DNA of 64,000 nt from JABDJZ01 sp047619685 (GTDB lineage Bacteria; Bacteroidota; Rhodothermia; Rhodothermales; UBA10348). Numbering within the stretch: position 1 is the first letter of the stretch; every line of letters starts with the position of its first letter. Positions 33,016 through 41,882 of the stretch are shown one piece after another. Position numbers and translations under genes: made by a program. The notes under the pieces were generated by a model, which worked only from the letters and a program-made list of their open reading frames with translations, was not told the DNA's origin and ran no database searches. The stretch is taken from assembly GCA_047619685.1 (NCBI GenBank), contig JBLHLC010000007.1:1-64000 (forward strand). Reading direction: 5' to 3'.

Positions 33016-34188
33016 CTAAAGCGCGTTGGCCGCGGCCCTGCCCGCCCAGCGCCCGGTTGCAAAACAGGCCGTCAACAGGTATCCGCCTGTCGGTGCCTCC
33101 CAATCCAGCATCTCACCGGCGCAGTAGGTGCCGGGGATATCCTTTAGCATCAGGGAGTCATCCAGCGCGTCGAAGGAGACACCGCCTGCGGTCGAGATTG
33201 CCTCGTCAATTGGGCGAGGTCCATTGTGTTTGATGGGAAGCGCCTTGATGAGAGCGGCCAGTTCAGCCGGATTGTGCGGCAACGGCCTCCCAAATTCCAG
33301 TAACAGGGCCAGGCTCACCTTGTCCAGTCTCAGCGATTTTCGCAAGTGGTTGGAAAGGCTGGCTTTTCCTCGAGGACCCGCGAGTCTCGCCGCAATTCTT
33401 TCGACGGTCCAATCTGGCAACAGATCAAGTGTCAGAGGCAAGCCATCTCGCACATATCGCGAAATGGTGTATAGACCGCCACCCTCCAAACCGCGGGCAG
33501 AAATCATCCCTTCGCCGCGTGAAACTTGGCTCCCGGCGTGCCACGCGATTCCTTTGACCGCTTGCCCGAACAGTGGCTTCATGTGATCGGACCACGTTAC
33601 CGACAACCCGGTATTGGAGGGCTGAAAGGGCGCCAACGGCACTCCACGAGCAGCCAAGTGTTCAGCCCATTCTCCATCAGACCCCAGCCGTGCCCAGCTC
33701 GCGCCGCCCATCGCCAGAACAGTGACTTTTGGGGAGAGGGACTGCGGGCCATCTGGAGTATCAAACCGCAGCGCGCCATCCTTCCAGCCCTGCCAGCGCC
33801 AACGCACATGTTGCTTCACACCCAAACCATCCAATCGCTTCAGCCACGCACGTAAGAGCGGAGAAGCCTTCATCGCGACCGGGAAAACGCGGCCCGTCGA
33901 TCCGGTGAACACCTCTTGGCCCAGCCCTACCGCCCAGGCCTGTATTGCCTTGGCATCAAAGGCTTCAATGATCGGACGCAGACGAGGGGCGGCCTTGGTA
34001 TAGGCCGCCAAAAGCGTCTCGAGGGGTTCATCCTTGGTGAGGTTGAGCCCGGACCTGCCAGCCATCAGAAGCTTGCGCCCAAAGGAAGCCTTGGCGTCGC
34101 AGATCAGGACGGAATGACCGGCGCTCGCCAACTCTTCGGCGGCCATCAATCCTGCAGGACCGGCCCCGATAACGACAGCATCGTTCAT
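33016..34188 (-). CDS. HI0933/BaiN-family flavoprotein (TIGR03862-type)
   Basis: 390 residues from ATG 34188 (a TTG at 34203 is an alternative). The N-terminal dinucleotide fold AVVIGAGPAGLMAAEELASAGH is followed by FGRKLLMAGRSGLNLT, the family signature. TGRVFPVAMKASPLLRAWL, LAMGGASWARLGSDGEWA, GIAWHAGSQVSRGEG and the final FAD-contact GTYCAGEMLDWEAPTGGYLL match. These FAD proteins are of uncertain substrate; distant members reduce bile-acid intermediates. Stands next to a DUF4386 gene in the same direction, 24 bases apart. Confidence 0.9.
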   Translation of the reverse strand: MNDAVVIGAGPAGLMAAEELASAGHSVLICDAKASFGRKLLMAGRSGLNLTKDEPLETLLAAYTKAAPRLRPIIEAFDAKAIQAWAVGLGQEVFTGSTGRVFPVAMKASPLLRAWLKRLDGLGVKQHVRWRWQGWKDGALRFDTPDGPQSLSPKVTVLAMGGASWARLGSDGEWAEHLAARGVPLAPFQPSNTGLSVTWSDHMKPLFGQAVKGIAWHAGSQVSRGEGMISARGLEGGGLYTISRYVRDGLPLTLDLLPDWTVERIAARLAGPRGKASLSNHLRKSLRLDKVSLALLLEFGRPLPHNPAELAALIKALPIKHNGPRPIDEAISTAGGVSFDALDDSLMLKDIPGTYCAGEMLDWEAPTGGYLLTACFATGRWAGRAAANAL

Positions 34189-34212
34189 GTAGGTGTGGCG
34201 CAAACGCCGGTC

Positions 34213-34875
34213 TCAGTCTTTGACAGCGATGCCTCTCGCCACCAGCCAGAGAGGAGTCGTCACTTGTACAAGGGCGATTGGAATAAAAAGCCTGTCGTCC
34301 ATGCCGTTTCCCAGCATCGCTCCGATCACTCCAATCGCCATGGTAACTGCAGCCAGGATTCCGAACAGCGATATGGCCTTAGGGATGCCCCGGGATACGT
34401 AGAAGCCGGAGAACATAACCAGGACGGGAAGGCAGGACGTTAGCAGATAGAGGTGATGCGTCCACCATTGCTGTTTATAAACCAGCGTCACGAGACTGTC
34501 TACCGAGTGCACGGCGAGGGCCGAGTCAGCCGCGTAGATGCGACTCATCTCCAGTATGGACATCACGCTGACGGTGTCGATGGCGATTGCCACAAAATTG
34601 GTGACGGCGAAGGCTACATAGGCAAAGGCTAGCCCCTCGCTGGCCCTCCTGAACACCGGAAGCAAGGTTAGAGCGACCAAAATGGAGAGGGAGCCAATGG
34701 CCATCCCTGTGAGCGCGGACGCGATGATCCTGCTCGAATGTGGCGCCACGTTTTCAAAGTGTTCAACGCCCGAGAGCACGGGACTCTGGAGAAACTGGAA
34801 AGTGAGGACTCCGAGTGCGAACACTAGAAGCAAGAGCACTCCCGCGATTCTTCCGGTGTTGATTTCTGGCTTCAT
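34213..34875 (-). CDS. DUF4386 membrane protein
   Basis: 220 residues from ATG 34875. About six membrane helices: IAGVLLLLVFALGVLTF, IIASALTGMAIGSLSILVAL, FAYVAFAVTNFVAIAI, HHLYLLTSCLPVLVMFSGF, ISLFGILAAVTMAIGVIG and LFIPIALVQVTTPLWLV. The pattern and the central SILEMSR stretch fit DUF4386, a family of inner-membrane proteins of unknown function. Start chosen at MKPEINTGR; upstream bases are non-family. Confidence 0.82.
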   Translation of the reverse strand: MKPEINTGRIAGVLLLLVFALGVLTFQFLQSPVLSGVEHFENVAPHSSRIIASALTGMAIGSLSILVALTLLPVFRRASEGLAFAYVAFAVTNFVAIAIDTVSVMSILEMSRIYAADSALAVHSVDSLVTLVYKQQWWTHHLYLLTSCLPVLVMFSGFYVSRGIPKAISLFGILAAVTMAIGVIGAMLGNGMDDRLFIPIALVQVTTPLWLVARGIAVKD

Positions 34876-35010
34876 GGGGGAAGATTGGAAACGACTACTT
34901 TCTGATAGGTGAGTGAACGGCTCGCCGCAAACTCGCCTGCCCTGATCCGTCAAACAAGGCCTCTGAAGCAAACCGCTGGCGCGGACTCAGAATCAACACA
35001 AACTCACCAG

Positions 35011-35910
35011 ATGATTCAACGATACGAATCACGCTTCTTGCTCTTGGTGGCACTGGGCCTGAGCGCCAGCGCCAGCGGCGCTCAGGCTCAACGGGGCCAA
35101 ATCTTAGAAGGCCAGATCCTGCATAGTGAGGTGCTGGGCAGGGATTGGCCATACACCGTATACCTTCCCTCGGACTACGCGAGCTCGGAGCGGTCGTACC
35201 CCGTCGTCTACCTACTGCACGGGCTTGGCGGTGATCATACCGGCTGGATCCGGCGGGGCGATGCGAGCATGACAGCAGACTCGCTCATTGCGGCCTCAGC
35301 AATTCCGCAGATCATCATGATCATACCGGATGGCTTCGTTCGGTCCATGTGGGTTGACTCGGACCCGGAGACTGGCTTCGGCGCAGTTGAGACGGCGTTC
35401 ATGCAGGACCTCGTCCCACATGTGGATGGAGCGTACCGAACCATTCCGACACGGGACGCCCGCATGATTGGTGGCCTGTCCATGGGTGGATACGGTGCGC
35501 TTCGGCTAGCGTTCAAATATCCTGAAGCATTTGGAGCGGTGGCGGCGCTGTCCCCAGCCATTTGGCGAACATTCCCACAGGGGCCTCCGGTTGGCGATGA
35601 GCCCCCAACCCCAGCCTTCGGTGTCCCGTTCGACCCTGCGCGTTGGGAGGCGGAGACGCCCTGGGCATACATTCCGAATCTAGTGGCGAATGCTGGGACT
35701 GCACCGCTCCAGGTCTATTTGTCCGCTGGCGACGACGACCCCTTTCATCAACTAATCGACGGCACTACCGATCTGTACTTGACACTCCGGGCGGCAGATA
35801 TCAAGGCGGAACTCAGGATTACAGATGGTGGGCACACATGGGCCGTTTGGGATGCCGCGCTCGCGGACGTGCTGCCTTTCTTCGCGGACGTGATTCGGCG
35901 TAGGCGATAG
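35011..35910 (+). CDS. Secreted esterase (esterase D / PF00756-type alpha/beta hydrolase)
   Basis: 299 residues from ATG 35011. A signal peptide (FLLLVALGLSASASGAQAQ) leads into SEVLGRDWPYTVYLPSDY and VVYLLHGLGGDHTGW (oxyanion region). The nucleophile elbow is GGLSMGGYGAL; the acid is in YLSAGDDDPF and the catalytic His in DGGHTWAVWDAAL. Family members cleave esters of phenolic acids, S-formyl thiols or lipids. Not linked to neighbours in an operon. Confidence 0.9.
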   Translation: MIQRYESRFLLLVALGLSASASGAQAQRGQILEGQILHSEVLGRDWPYTVYLPSDYASSERSYPVVYLLHGLGGDHTGWIRRGDASMTADSLIAASAIPQIIMIIPDGFVRSMWVDSDPETGFGAVETAFMQDLVPHVDGAYRTIPTRDARMIGGLSMGGYGALRLAFKYPEAFGAVAALSPAIWRTFPQGPPVGDEPPTPAFGVPFDPARWEAETPWAYIPNLVANAGTAPLQVYLSAGDDDPFHQLIDGTTDLYLTLRAADIKAELRITDGGHTWAVWDAALADVLPFFADVIRRRR

Positions 35911-35956
35911 CCGATCACGTGGGGCACCGCTAGGTGACCTGGCACAAATCGTTGAC

Positions 35957-36217
35957 ATGGCTGAGGCCAACGCCGTTGAGGTGCGAGAAGGTGGAACAAT
36001 TGGCGTTCCTTCACCACAGGTCAAGACATTGAATCCAGACTATTCTACGACCGCTCCATTCCCGTTTTCGGCTGCAGACTTCAAGAGTAGTGTCGAGGCC
36101 TACCAGATTGTTTATCGAGTCCACCACTGGAAGATTCAGGCCAAAAACATGCGCGAGTGGATTTCAGATTCCGCGAAAGCTTTTGACATCAGGGTATCAA
36201 AGGAGCTGTCCAAATAG
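35957..36217 (+). CDS. Unrecognised small protein
   Basis: 86 residues, MAEANAVEVREGG ... AADFKSSVEAYQIVYRVHHWKIQAKNMREW ... SKELSK. I do not recognise a family. Base composition is less GC-rich than the neighbours, and the DUF985 gene begins 14 bases after it. It could be a fragment or a foreign gene; existence is uncertain. Confidence 0.35.
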   Translation: MAEANAVEVREGGTIGVPSPQVKTLNPDYSTTAPFPFSAADFKSSVEAYQIVYRVHHWKIQAKNMREWISDSAKAFDIRVSKELSK

Positions 36218-36231
36218 ATCCAAACCATCAA

Positions 36232-36690
36232 ATGAAACCCACTGCGCTCACAGAACACCCAGAGGGTGGCCGATTCCAGGAAGTATTCCGATCAAGTGCA
36301 CGTGTCACCACCAGCAGTGGCCGGAACAGATCTGCCATCACTCACATCTACTTCTCCCTCAACCAAGGAGAGGTGAGTCGCTTCCACAAAGTCTCATCAG
36401 ATGAGATCTGGAACCTATACAAAGGGTCCGGGATCAGGATCTACACGTGGGATGGCACGGAGAAAAGGCCCACCTGCACCGAGTTGTCCGCAGAGGCCAA
36501 TGTGTTCTGCCACGTAGTCCCAGCTGGCGTATGGCAAGCCGCTGAACCCATTGGCGATTCAGCCCTCGTGGGCTGCTCAGTCGGACCGGGGTTCGAGTTC
36601 GATGACTTCCAACTCATGGATCCGGCATCTGATAAGGCCAATGCGTTACAGTCACTTGACCCAAGAATGTCAAAATACACCGGCCCCTGA
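36232..36690 (+). CDS. DUF985 cupin protein
   Basis: 152 residues: LTEHPEGGRFQEVFRS, TTSSGRNRSAITHIYFSL, EVSRFHKVSSDEIWNLYKG, then NVFCHVVPAGVWQAAEP and GCSVGPGFEFDDFQL. These are the conserved blocks of DUF985 (cupin_5), a compact beta barrel with a His/Glu pocket for metal or sugar-like ligands; no enzyme activity is established. The last residues (MSKYTGP) may be altered by the join to the next fragment. Confidence 0.82.
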   Translation: MKPTALTEHPEGGRFQEVFRSSARVTTSSGRNRSAITHIYFSLNQGEVSRFHKVSSDEIWNLYKGSGIRIYTWDGTEKRPTCTELSAEANVFCHVVPAGVWQAAEPIGDSALVGCSVGPGFEFDDFQLMDPASDKANALQSLDPRMSKYTGP

Positions 36691-36702
36691 CCAGTATCGA
36701 AT

Positions 36703-36954
36703 ATGGACACCTATCAGCACGTCAGGAGCGGAGCAGAGACCGTGCTGGCCAGGCCCGGCGATACAGTCACCGTGCCGCCGAACGTTTGGCATGCGGCTCG
36801 ATGTGAGGGTGGTGGCAAGATGCTGACGATCTTCAAGCAGGGTCGTTTCGATGCGTATTTGGAGCGCCTGTCGCACATGACGGAGGAACAGTTTCAGGAT
36901 GCTGGGCTCATGAAGTCAGTGGCCGAAGAGTTCAATATTTATGGAGCGGACTGA
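36703..36954 (+). pseudogene. Cupin protein, C-terminal fragment
   Basis: 83 residues: VLARPGDTVTVPPNVWHAARCEGGGKMLTIF is the second cupin motif, followed by a helical tail (RFDAYLERLSHMTEEQFQDAGLMKSVAEEFNIY). The first cupin motif and N-terminal strands are missing; an ATG at 36703 is fortuitous. Probably the remnant of a small-molecule-binding cupin. Confidence 0.65.
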
Positions 36955-37000
36955 TCCGCACACGCAATTCAGACAGTGACGCACCCACAACCTGCCTTCT

Positions 37001-38248
37001 ATGAATCGCCTTATTGCCACACTTCTCCTGCTGGCCCTCGCCACCCCTGCCCTAGCCCAGGAAGGCCTCTCAGACCGGGCCGACGTGGCGTCCGCCCTGA
37101 GCAATCTGGAATCTCGCTACCAGGACTACGTGAATTGGCAGATCCAGATTTCGCAGATTCCTGCGCCGCCTTTTGAAGAGGCCGAACGAGCCACGTTTCT
37201 GGCCTCGGAGTTCAGGCGCATTGGGCTCTCAGAGGTGCAAATCGACGCAGTGGGCAATGTGACGGGACTCAGGCCGGGCGCCTCAGACAGCATCGTCGTG
37301 GTGAGCGCCCATCTGGATACCGTGTTTCCGGCAGGTACGGACGTCACGGTGAGTCGGAACGGTTCAAGATTGGAGGGACCGGGCATCGCCGACGATGCAG
37401 CAGGACTCATGGCGGTTATGGCGGTGGCCGCCGAACTGGACCGCGCCGGGATCGAGACGCGTCGATCAATCCTGTTTGTGGGGACGGTGGGTGAGGAGGG
37501 GCTCGGCGACCTTCGCGGGGTCAAACACCTCGTCAACGAAGGACCATACAAAGATCGTATCGCCAGTTTCGTCTCCATTGACGGCACGGATCCTGCGCGC
37601 ATTGTGCACCGCGCCCTGGGAAGCCGGCGCTACCGCGTCACCATTTCCGGCCCGGGTGGACACAGCTGGGGCGCCTTCGGGCGGGTTAACCCGGCACATG
37701 CACTTGGCAGCATCATCGCCCGTTTTACCTCCCTGCCGGTGCCGGGTGATCCCAAGACCACGTATAACATCGGACGAATCGGAGGTGGCACGTCCATAAA
37801 CTCCATTCCGTTCGAGGCCTGGATGGAGGTGGACATGCGCTCTACCGACCGATCGTCGCTTGAGCGCATCGAGCAACTCTTTCTTGAGGCCGTCCACTCA
37901 GGAATTGAGTCTGAGAACCTGTTTCGCTCCGCATCAGAAACCGAACTCACCGTCGATGCCGCGCTCATCGGCGACCGGCCCGGGGGGGAGACATCCATCA
38001 ACGCGCCAATATTTCGCGCAGCAGAATGGGCCACCCGCGCCATGGGACTGGAGCCCGACCCCGCGCAGTCAAGCACGGACTCGAACATTCCCATAAGTAT
38101 CGGCATCCCGTCAGTGACAGTCGGGGCCGGTGGATCCAGCGAAAACTCCCATTCCCTGGCTGAGTGGTTCGACCCGACAGACGGCCACATAGGCCTGCAG
38201 CGAGCACTCCTGCTTATTCTGGCCTACGATGAGTTGGCGGGCCGCTGA
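37001..38248 (+). CDS. Secreted M20-family metallopeptidase
   Basis: 415 residues with a signal peptide (MNRLIATLLLLALATPALAQ). The M20 di-zinc site is visible: VVSAHLDTVFP (His, Asp), GPGIADDAAGL (bridging Asp), TVGEEGLGDLRG (catalytic Glu and zinc Glu), SIDGTD, and the final zinc His in SSENSHSLAEWF. The lid domain contains SGPGGHSWGAFGRVNPAH. It should act as a periplasmic carboxypeptidase or dipeptidase. Four bases after its stop the flavin oxidoreductase gene begins, so the two are co-transcribed. Confidence 0.92.
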   Translation: MNRLIATLLLLALATPALAQEGLSDRADVASALSNLESRYQDYVNWQIQISQIPAPPFEEAERATFLASEFRRIGLSEVQIDAVGNVTGLRPGASDSIVVVSAHLDTVFPAGTDVTVSRNGSRLEGPGIADDAAGLMAVMAVAAELDRAGIETRRSILFVGTVGEEGLGDLRGVKHLVNEGPYKDRIASFVSIDGTDPARIVHRALGSRRYRVTISGPGGHSWGAFGRVNPAHALGSIIARFTSLPVPGDPKTTYNIGRIGGGTSINSIPFEAWMEVDMRSTDRSSLERIEQLFLEAVHSGIESENLFRSASETELTVDAALIGDRPGGETSINAPIFRAAEWATRAMGLEPDPAQSSTDSNIPISIGIPSVTVGAGGSSENSHSLAEWFDPTDGHIGLQRALLLILAYDELAGR

Positions 38249-38252
38249 TTCT

Positions 38253-39557
38253 ATGCCCGATTTGCTCGCAAAAGAACTGACTTTGCCCTGCGGCGCCGTG
38301 CTACCGAATCGCCTCGCGAAGGCCGCCATGACGGAAGGCCTGGCCGACATTCACGGTCGGCCGACGGAGGACCTGGAACGGTTGTATGGAATCTGGTCCG
38401 ACGGAGGCGCCGGCCTGCTCCTGACCGGCAACATCCAGGTGGATGCGGATCATCTCGAACGGCCTGGAAACGTAATCCTGGATCGCGAACCGGACGATCG
38501 CATGGCGGCTGCCCTGCGCAGTTGGGTCGCGGCGGGTACTCGGGCCGGCAATCACATGTGGGCGCAGATCAGTCATGCCGGTAGGCAGACACCCAAAGCC
38601 ATAAACCCAACGCCGGGTGCGCCGTCGAGTGTGAAGGTCGGACTCCCCGGTGGACAGTTTGGAGATCCGGTACCTCTGACTGAATCAGAAATTGAGGCGA
38701 TTATTGACCGGTTTGCCACGGCAGCCGTAGCGGTGCAGGCAGCAGGTTTTACCGGCGTACAGGTTCATGGGGCCCATGGCTACCTGTTCTCTCAGTTCCT
38801 GAGCCCCCGAACCAACCTTCGCGAGGACCACTTCGGGGGATCGCTGGAAAACAGGGCCAGTCCTCTGCTGAAGACAGTAGCCCGCGTGAGGGAAGCGGTG
38901 GGGCCGGCGTTCCCGGTGGCCGTCAAGCTCAACAGCGCGGATTTTCAGAAAGGCGGGTTCGCCTTCGAAGACAGTCTGCAAGTGGCTACCTGGCTGGAGG
39001 AAGCCGGCGTGGATCTGATCGAGATCTCCGGGGGTAACTACGAACAGCCCAAGCTGCTCGGATTGCAGGGGCTGGAACGCGAAGAGAGTCAGCAAGTCGC
39101 CCAATCGACGCTGCTTCGCGAGGCCTACTTCGTGGATTTTGCGCTCGCGATGCAGGAGCACGTTTCGATCCCTCTGATGGTGACCGGCGGCTTCCGAAAA
39201 CGGGCCGGGATGGAAGAAGCCATCGCCAAGGGTGCCGCCGACGTCATTGGACTCGCCCGGCCGCTCTGCGTGGACACCGATGCCCCCCGCCAACTTCTGG
39301 AGGGCGCGGGCGAGCTGGTGCGCTACGAAGAACTCCTATCACTTCTGCCAGGCTGGCTATCCTTCCTCAAGAAGATTCCTGCTGTTCGGGCTGCATCAGG
39401 CTTCTCGCTGCAGTATTGGTACTACGTCCAGCTCATGGAATTGGCCCGCAAGGGTGCTCCAAAGAGGGACCTTTCGGTGTTCGCGGCCGCGAGTCGACTC
39501 GTGAAGCACGAGAAGGATTGGCTGGGCAGGAGGCAGGCAGCGCTTGGCGGGGAATAG
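38253..39557 (+). CDS. Old Yellow Enzyme-type NADH:flavin oxidoreductase
   Basis: 434 residues from ATG 38253. The TIM-barrel FMN enzyme shows NRLAKAAMTEGLAD at the flavin site, AQISHAGRQTP, GVQVHGAHGYLFSQFLSPRTNLREDHFGGSLENR, VAVKLNSADFQKGGF, LIEISGGNYEQP and GAADVIGLARPLCVD. HAGRQ and HGAHGYL are the classic active-site motifs. It reduces alpha,beta-unsaturated carbonyls with NAD(P)H. No 4Fe-4S or second domain is present, so it is the short form. Confidence 0.92.
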   Translation: MPDLLAKELTLPCGAVLPNRLAKAAMTEGLADIHGRPTEDLERLYGIWSDGGAGLLLTGNIQVDADHLERPGNVILDREPDDRMAAALRSWVAAGTRAGNHMWAQISHAGRQTPKAINPTPGAPSSVKVGLPGGQFGDPVPLTESEIEAIIDRFATAAVAVQAAGFTGVQVHGAHGYLFSQFLSPRTNLREDHFGGSLENRASPLLKTVARVREAVGPAFPVAVKLNSADFQKGGFAFEDSLQVATWLEEAGVDLIEISGGNYEQPKLLGLQGLEREESQQVAQSTLLREAYFVDFALAMQEHVSIPLMVTGGFRKRAGMEEAIAKGAADVIGLARPLCVDTDAPRQLLEGAGELVRYEELLSLLPGWLSFLKKIPAVRAASGFSLQYWYYVQLMELARKGAPKRDLSVFAAASRLVKHEKDWLGRRQAALGGE

Positions 39558-39919
39558 ATCGCAGCGGCCCTGGCAGCGCAATTCAGGACTACCATCAGTC
39601 GATGGGACCGGATGACCGAGATCCGGGGTGGCTGAAGAGATCGTACACGCGCGCACTTTCCCTGGTTCACAGCGGGGTTTCCGGCTATTATCAGAGTGAG
39701 AGGATTCGTATCAGGGCCACCTGTCGCGCTTCTCACAAGGAGCGGCGCAAATTCCAAACGATAAGAGGCAAAGGTGGAATCTGCTTGGGGTTCCATAAAG
39801 CCTGCTGTAGGGGACGCTGCCTCGAAATTCAAGGGATAGTCGCCCAACAACGGCATGCAGCCGACGCAGAGCAGCGCGGCTTTGAATTGCAGTGACGATA
39901 ACTACAGGGAGACGGACTT
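39558..39919. other. Non-coding stretch before the HPF gene
   Basis: About 360 bases without a credible gene. A good ribosome-binding site (AGGGAG at about 39904-39909) lies just before the next ATG. I see no strong hairpin, repeat or protein remnant. Confidence 0.5.
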
Positions 39920-40237
39920 ATGCAAATTCAGATCAACACCGACAACAATATCGACGGTAACGACCGGTTGGCTCAATACGTGGAAGGGGTGGTGAGGGAC
40001 GCCCTGGATCGGCTCAGCGCGCAGATCACACGGGTGGAGGTCCACCTCAGCGACGAAAACAGCGACAAGAAGTCCGGCCCTGCAGATAAACACTGCCAGC
40101 TCGAGGCCCGTCTCGCCGTCCTTCAGCCGATTTCGGTGAGTCATCAGGCAGCGACTATGGAGCAGGCCGTCGACGGCGCTGCCGAGAAGTTGAAGCGTTC
40201 CCTGGAGAGTACCCTCGGGCGGTTGGGTAGGCGCTAG
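39920..40237 (+). CDS. HPF/RaiA-family ribosome-associated protein
   Basis: 105 residues: MQIQINTDNNIDGNDRLAQYVEGVVRDALDRLSAQITRVEVHLSDEN, then CQLEARLAVLQPISVSHQAATMEQAVDGAAEKLKRSLESTLGRL. This is the S30AE fold of short hibernation factors, which bind the 30S decoding centre under stress. It lacks the C-terminal dimerisation domain of long HPF. Strong ribosome-binding site upstream. Confidence 0.85.
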   Translation: MQIQINTDNNIDGNDRLAQYVEGVVRDALDRLSAQITRVEVHLSDENSDKKSGPADKHCQLEARLAVLQPISVSHQAATMEQAVDGAAEKLKRSLESTLGRLGRR

Positions 40238-40404
40238 TGGACGACACCTCCGGCCGATACCCCATCTCGGCCGCTCTGATGACCCACATGCCAACGGTAC
40301 TGGGAGGCCGTGAGCGTTGGCATCAAAACGAAACCGTGCGACGCGCGATCGCAATCGACGCGGGCATGGTCAAGCAGCCCGGCATCCTGTCGTTTCAAAA
40401 CGCG

Positions 40405-41880
40405 TCACTCAGGCCCAAGAACCGGCTCCTGGCTGCCGTATTCGTCGACGGGTTGCTGGAGCACCTCGATGTGAGAGTCGCGCAGCACGATGAGCGACGA
40501 GGCCGAGTAGATGCCCATCAACTCCCCCTGGAATCGGTAGTCGATCAAGGTCAAGACCACGATCCCGTCGATCGAGAGCTCGATGTAGTTACCATACCAC
40601 ACCAATCGGAATCGCAACGTGTTCGTCGGTGACGGCTTGAACTGAGCCGATTGCAGGTTGTCGTAAACGAAGTTGTTTCGGGTATCGTTTGGGTTGAATC
40701 CCCACCGCCTGACCCGCACGAGGCCTGACACAAAATCGAAGGGGAAGTAGTAGCCATTCCCCTCTTCGTCGCAATCCATCAGCAGGCCACACTTGCCAAG
40801 GCCCTCGAGGGTAAGTGTGCCTTCCCAGATCAGACTCTGGGCCGGCTTGCGGAATGCGAACAATTCGTACTCGCTGGCCGAACTGAACGTCCAGCGGTTT
40901 GGCTCGATGGTCATCGTAGCGCGCCTGTTGCCCAGCAGCCCCTTGGGGTGGGTAAACTCGGGCTGGTGGACGACCGAGCGGACTTTCTCAGCCCAGCGAT
41001 AGTAGCTTCGGAGGATGAGGCGCCCATCCGAATCGGTATCGATTTCCTTGGGAGGAGGCAGGACACGCAGCGAGTTCACCGCCCGATCGGCGTAGTAGAA
41101 CGTGTACAGGAGTCGATGATCGCCGTCTCGGACGACCCGACCGGCATAGTTGCCCTGTGGCAGAAGCACATCCGAATGAAACGATCGGAACGGTTCAAAC
41201 AACCCGTCTGCCACCCAGTAGCGAACCTTGACGTCTTCCCGGATGGAGCCGATGAGGTACAGCCGGCCATTCAGGTCGAAGAGGCACGGACACTCGACAT
41301 CGTCATACATCCGTGGATAGTGAAGCGTCGGAAGCTGCTCGTAGCCGCCAGGGGTCTCGCGGGCTATCCCGACGCAGCCACGCCGTGACACAGGGCCGTT
41401 CAGGGCCCGCGCACTGAAAAGCATGTACTGACCGCCATCCCATTCGAATCGGTACGGATCCCTGAAGCTCGTCCAACCGCGCGCGCAGTCCTCGATCGTC
41501 TCATAGTGCCGGCCGTCGGGATACAGTGGCCAACCGTGTGGGATCACCTTCTCCCACGTAAGAAGGTCGTCTGAGACGGCCATCCCAATGCCATGCAAAC
41601 GTCCTCGGTCACTGCGCCGGAGACCGGTATACAGCATCTCGAATCGGCCCCGGTTTCGGGTGACGTGCATGGTCCAAAGCATGTCGTCGTCCCATGCTCC
41701 CGGATGACCGACGAACAGGGCATTGTCGACACGCCGCCAACTGATTCCATCGGTCGAGACCGCGTGCGCGATGTAATCGTGATTGGGTATGATCAGGTGA
41801 AAAAGATGATAGACGCCGTCGTGGATAAAGACGTCGACGTCTCCGATCTCCCACGCGCTGTGCCCAGCTCCTGTGTACAT
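40405..41880 (-). CDS. GH32/GH-J-like glycoside hydrolase coupled to sucrose-phosphate synthase
   Basis: 491 residues from ATG 41880, two bases after the stop of the sucrose-phosphate synthase gene. The N-terminal half is a five-bladed propeller with the three acids of the GH32/68 clan: Asp in SAWEIGDVDVFIHDG (nucleophile position), Asp in SFRDPYRFEWDG (RDP motif) and Glu in DDVECPCLFDL (EC motif). The C-terminal half (about 330-490) is a LamG-like beta sandwich with LLMDCDEEGNGYYFPFDF and LVWYGNYIELSIDGIVV. No signal peptide, so it works in the cytoplasm. It likely splits or transfers from sucrose or a related beta-fructoside, releasing fructose for the kinase at 44273; exact reaction is inference. 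Confidence 0.82.
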   Translation of the reverse strand: MYTGAGHSAWEIGDVDVFIHDGVYHLFHLIIPNHDYIAHAVSTDGISWRRVDNALFVGHPGAWDDDMLWTMHVTRNRGRFEMLYTGLRRSDRGRLHGIGMAVSDDLLTWEKVIPHGWPLYPDGRHYETIEDCARGWTSFRDPYRFEWDGGQYMLFSARALNGPVSRRGCVGIARETPGGYEQLPTLHYPRMYDDVECPCLFDLNGRLYLIGSIREDVKVRYWVADGLFEPFRSFHSDVLLPQGNYAGRVVRDGDHRLLYTFYYADRAVNSLRVLPPPKEIDTDSDGRLILRSYYRWAEKVRSVVHQPEFTHPKGLLGNRRATMTIEPNRWTFSSASEYELFAFRKPAQSLIWEGTLTLEGLGKCGLLMDCDEEGNGYYFPFDFVSGLVRVRRWGFNPNDTRNNFVYDNLQSAQFKPSPTNTLRFRLVWYGNYIELSIDGIVVLTLIDYRFQGELMGIYSASSLIVLRDSHIEVLQQPVDEYGSQEPVLGPE

Positions 41881-41882
41881 GA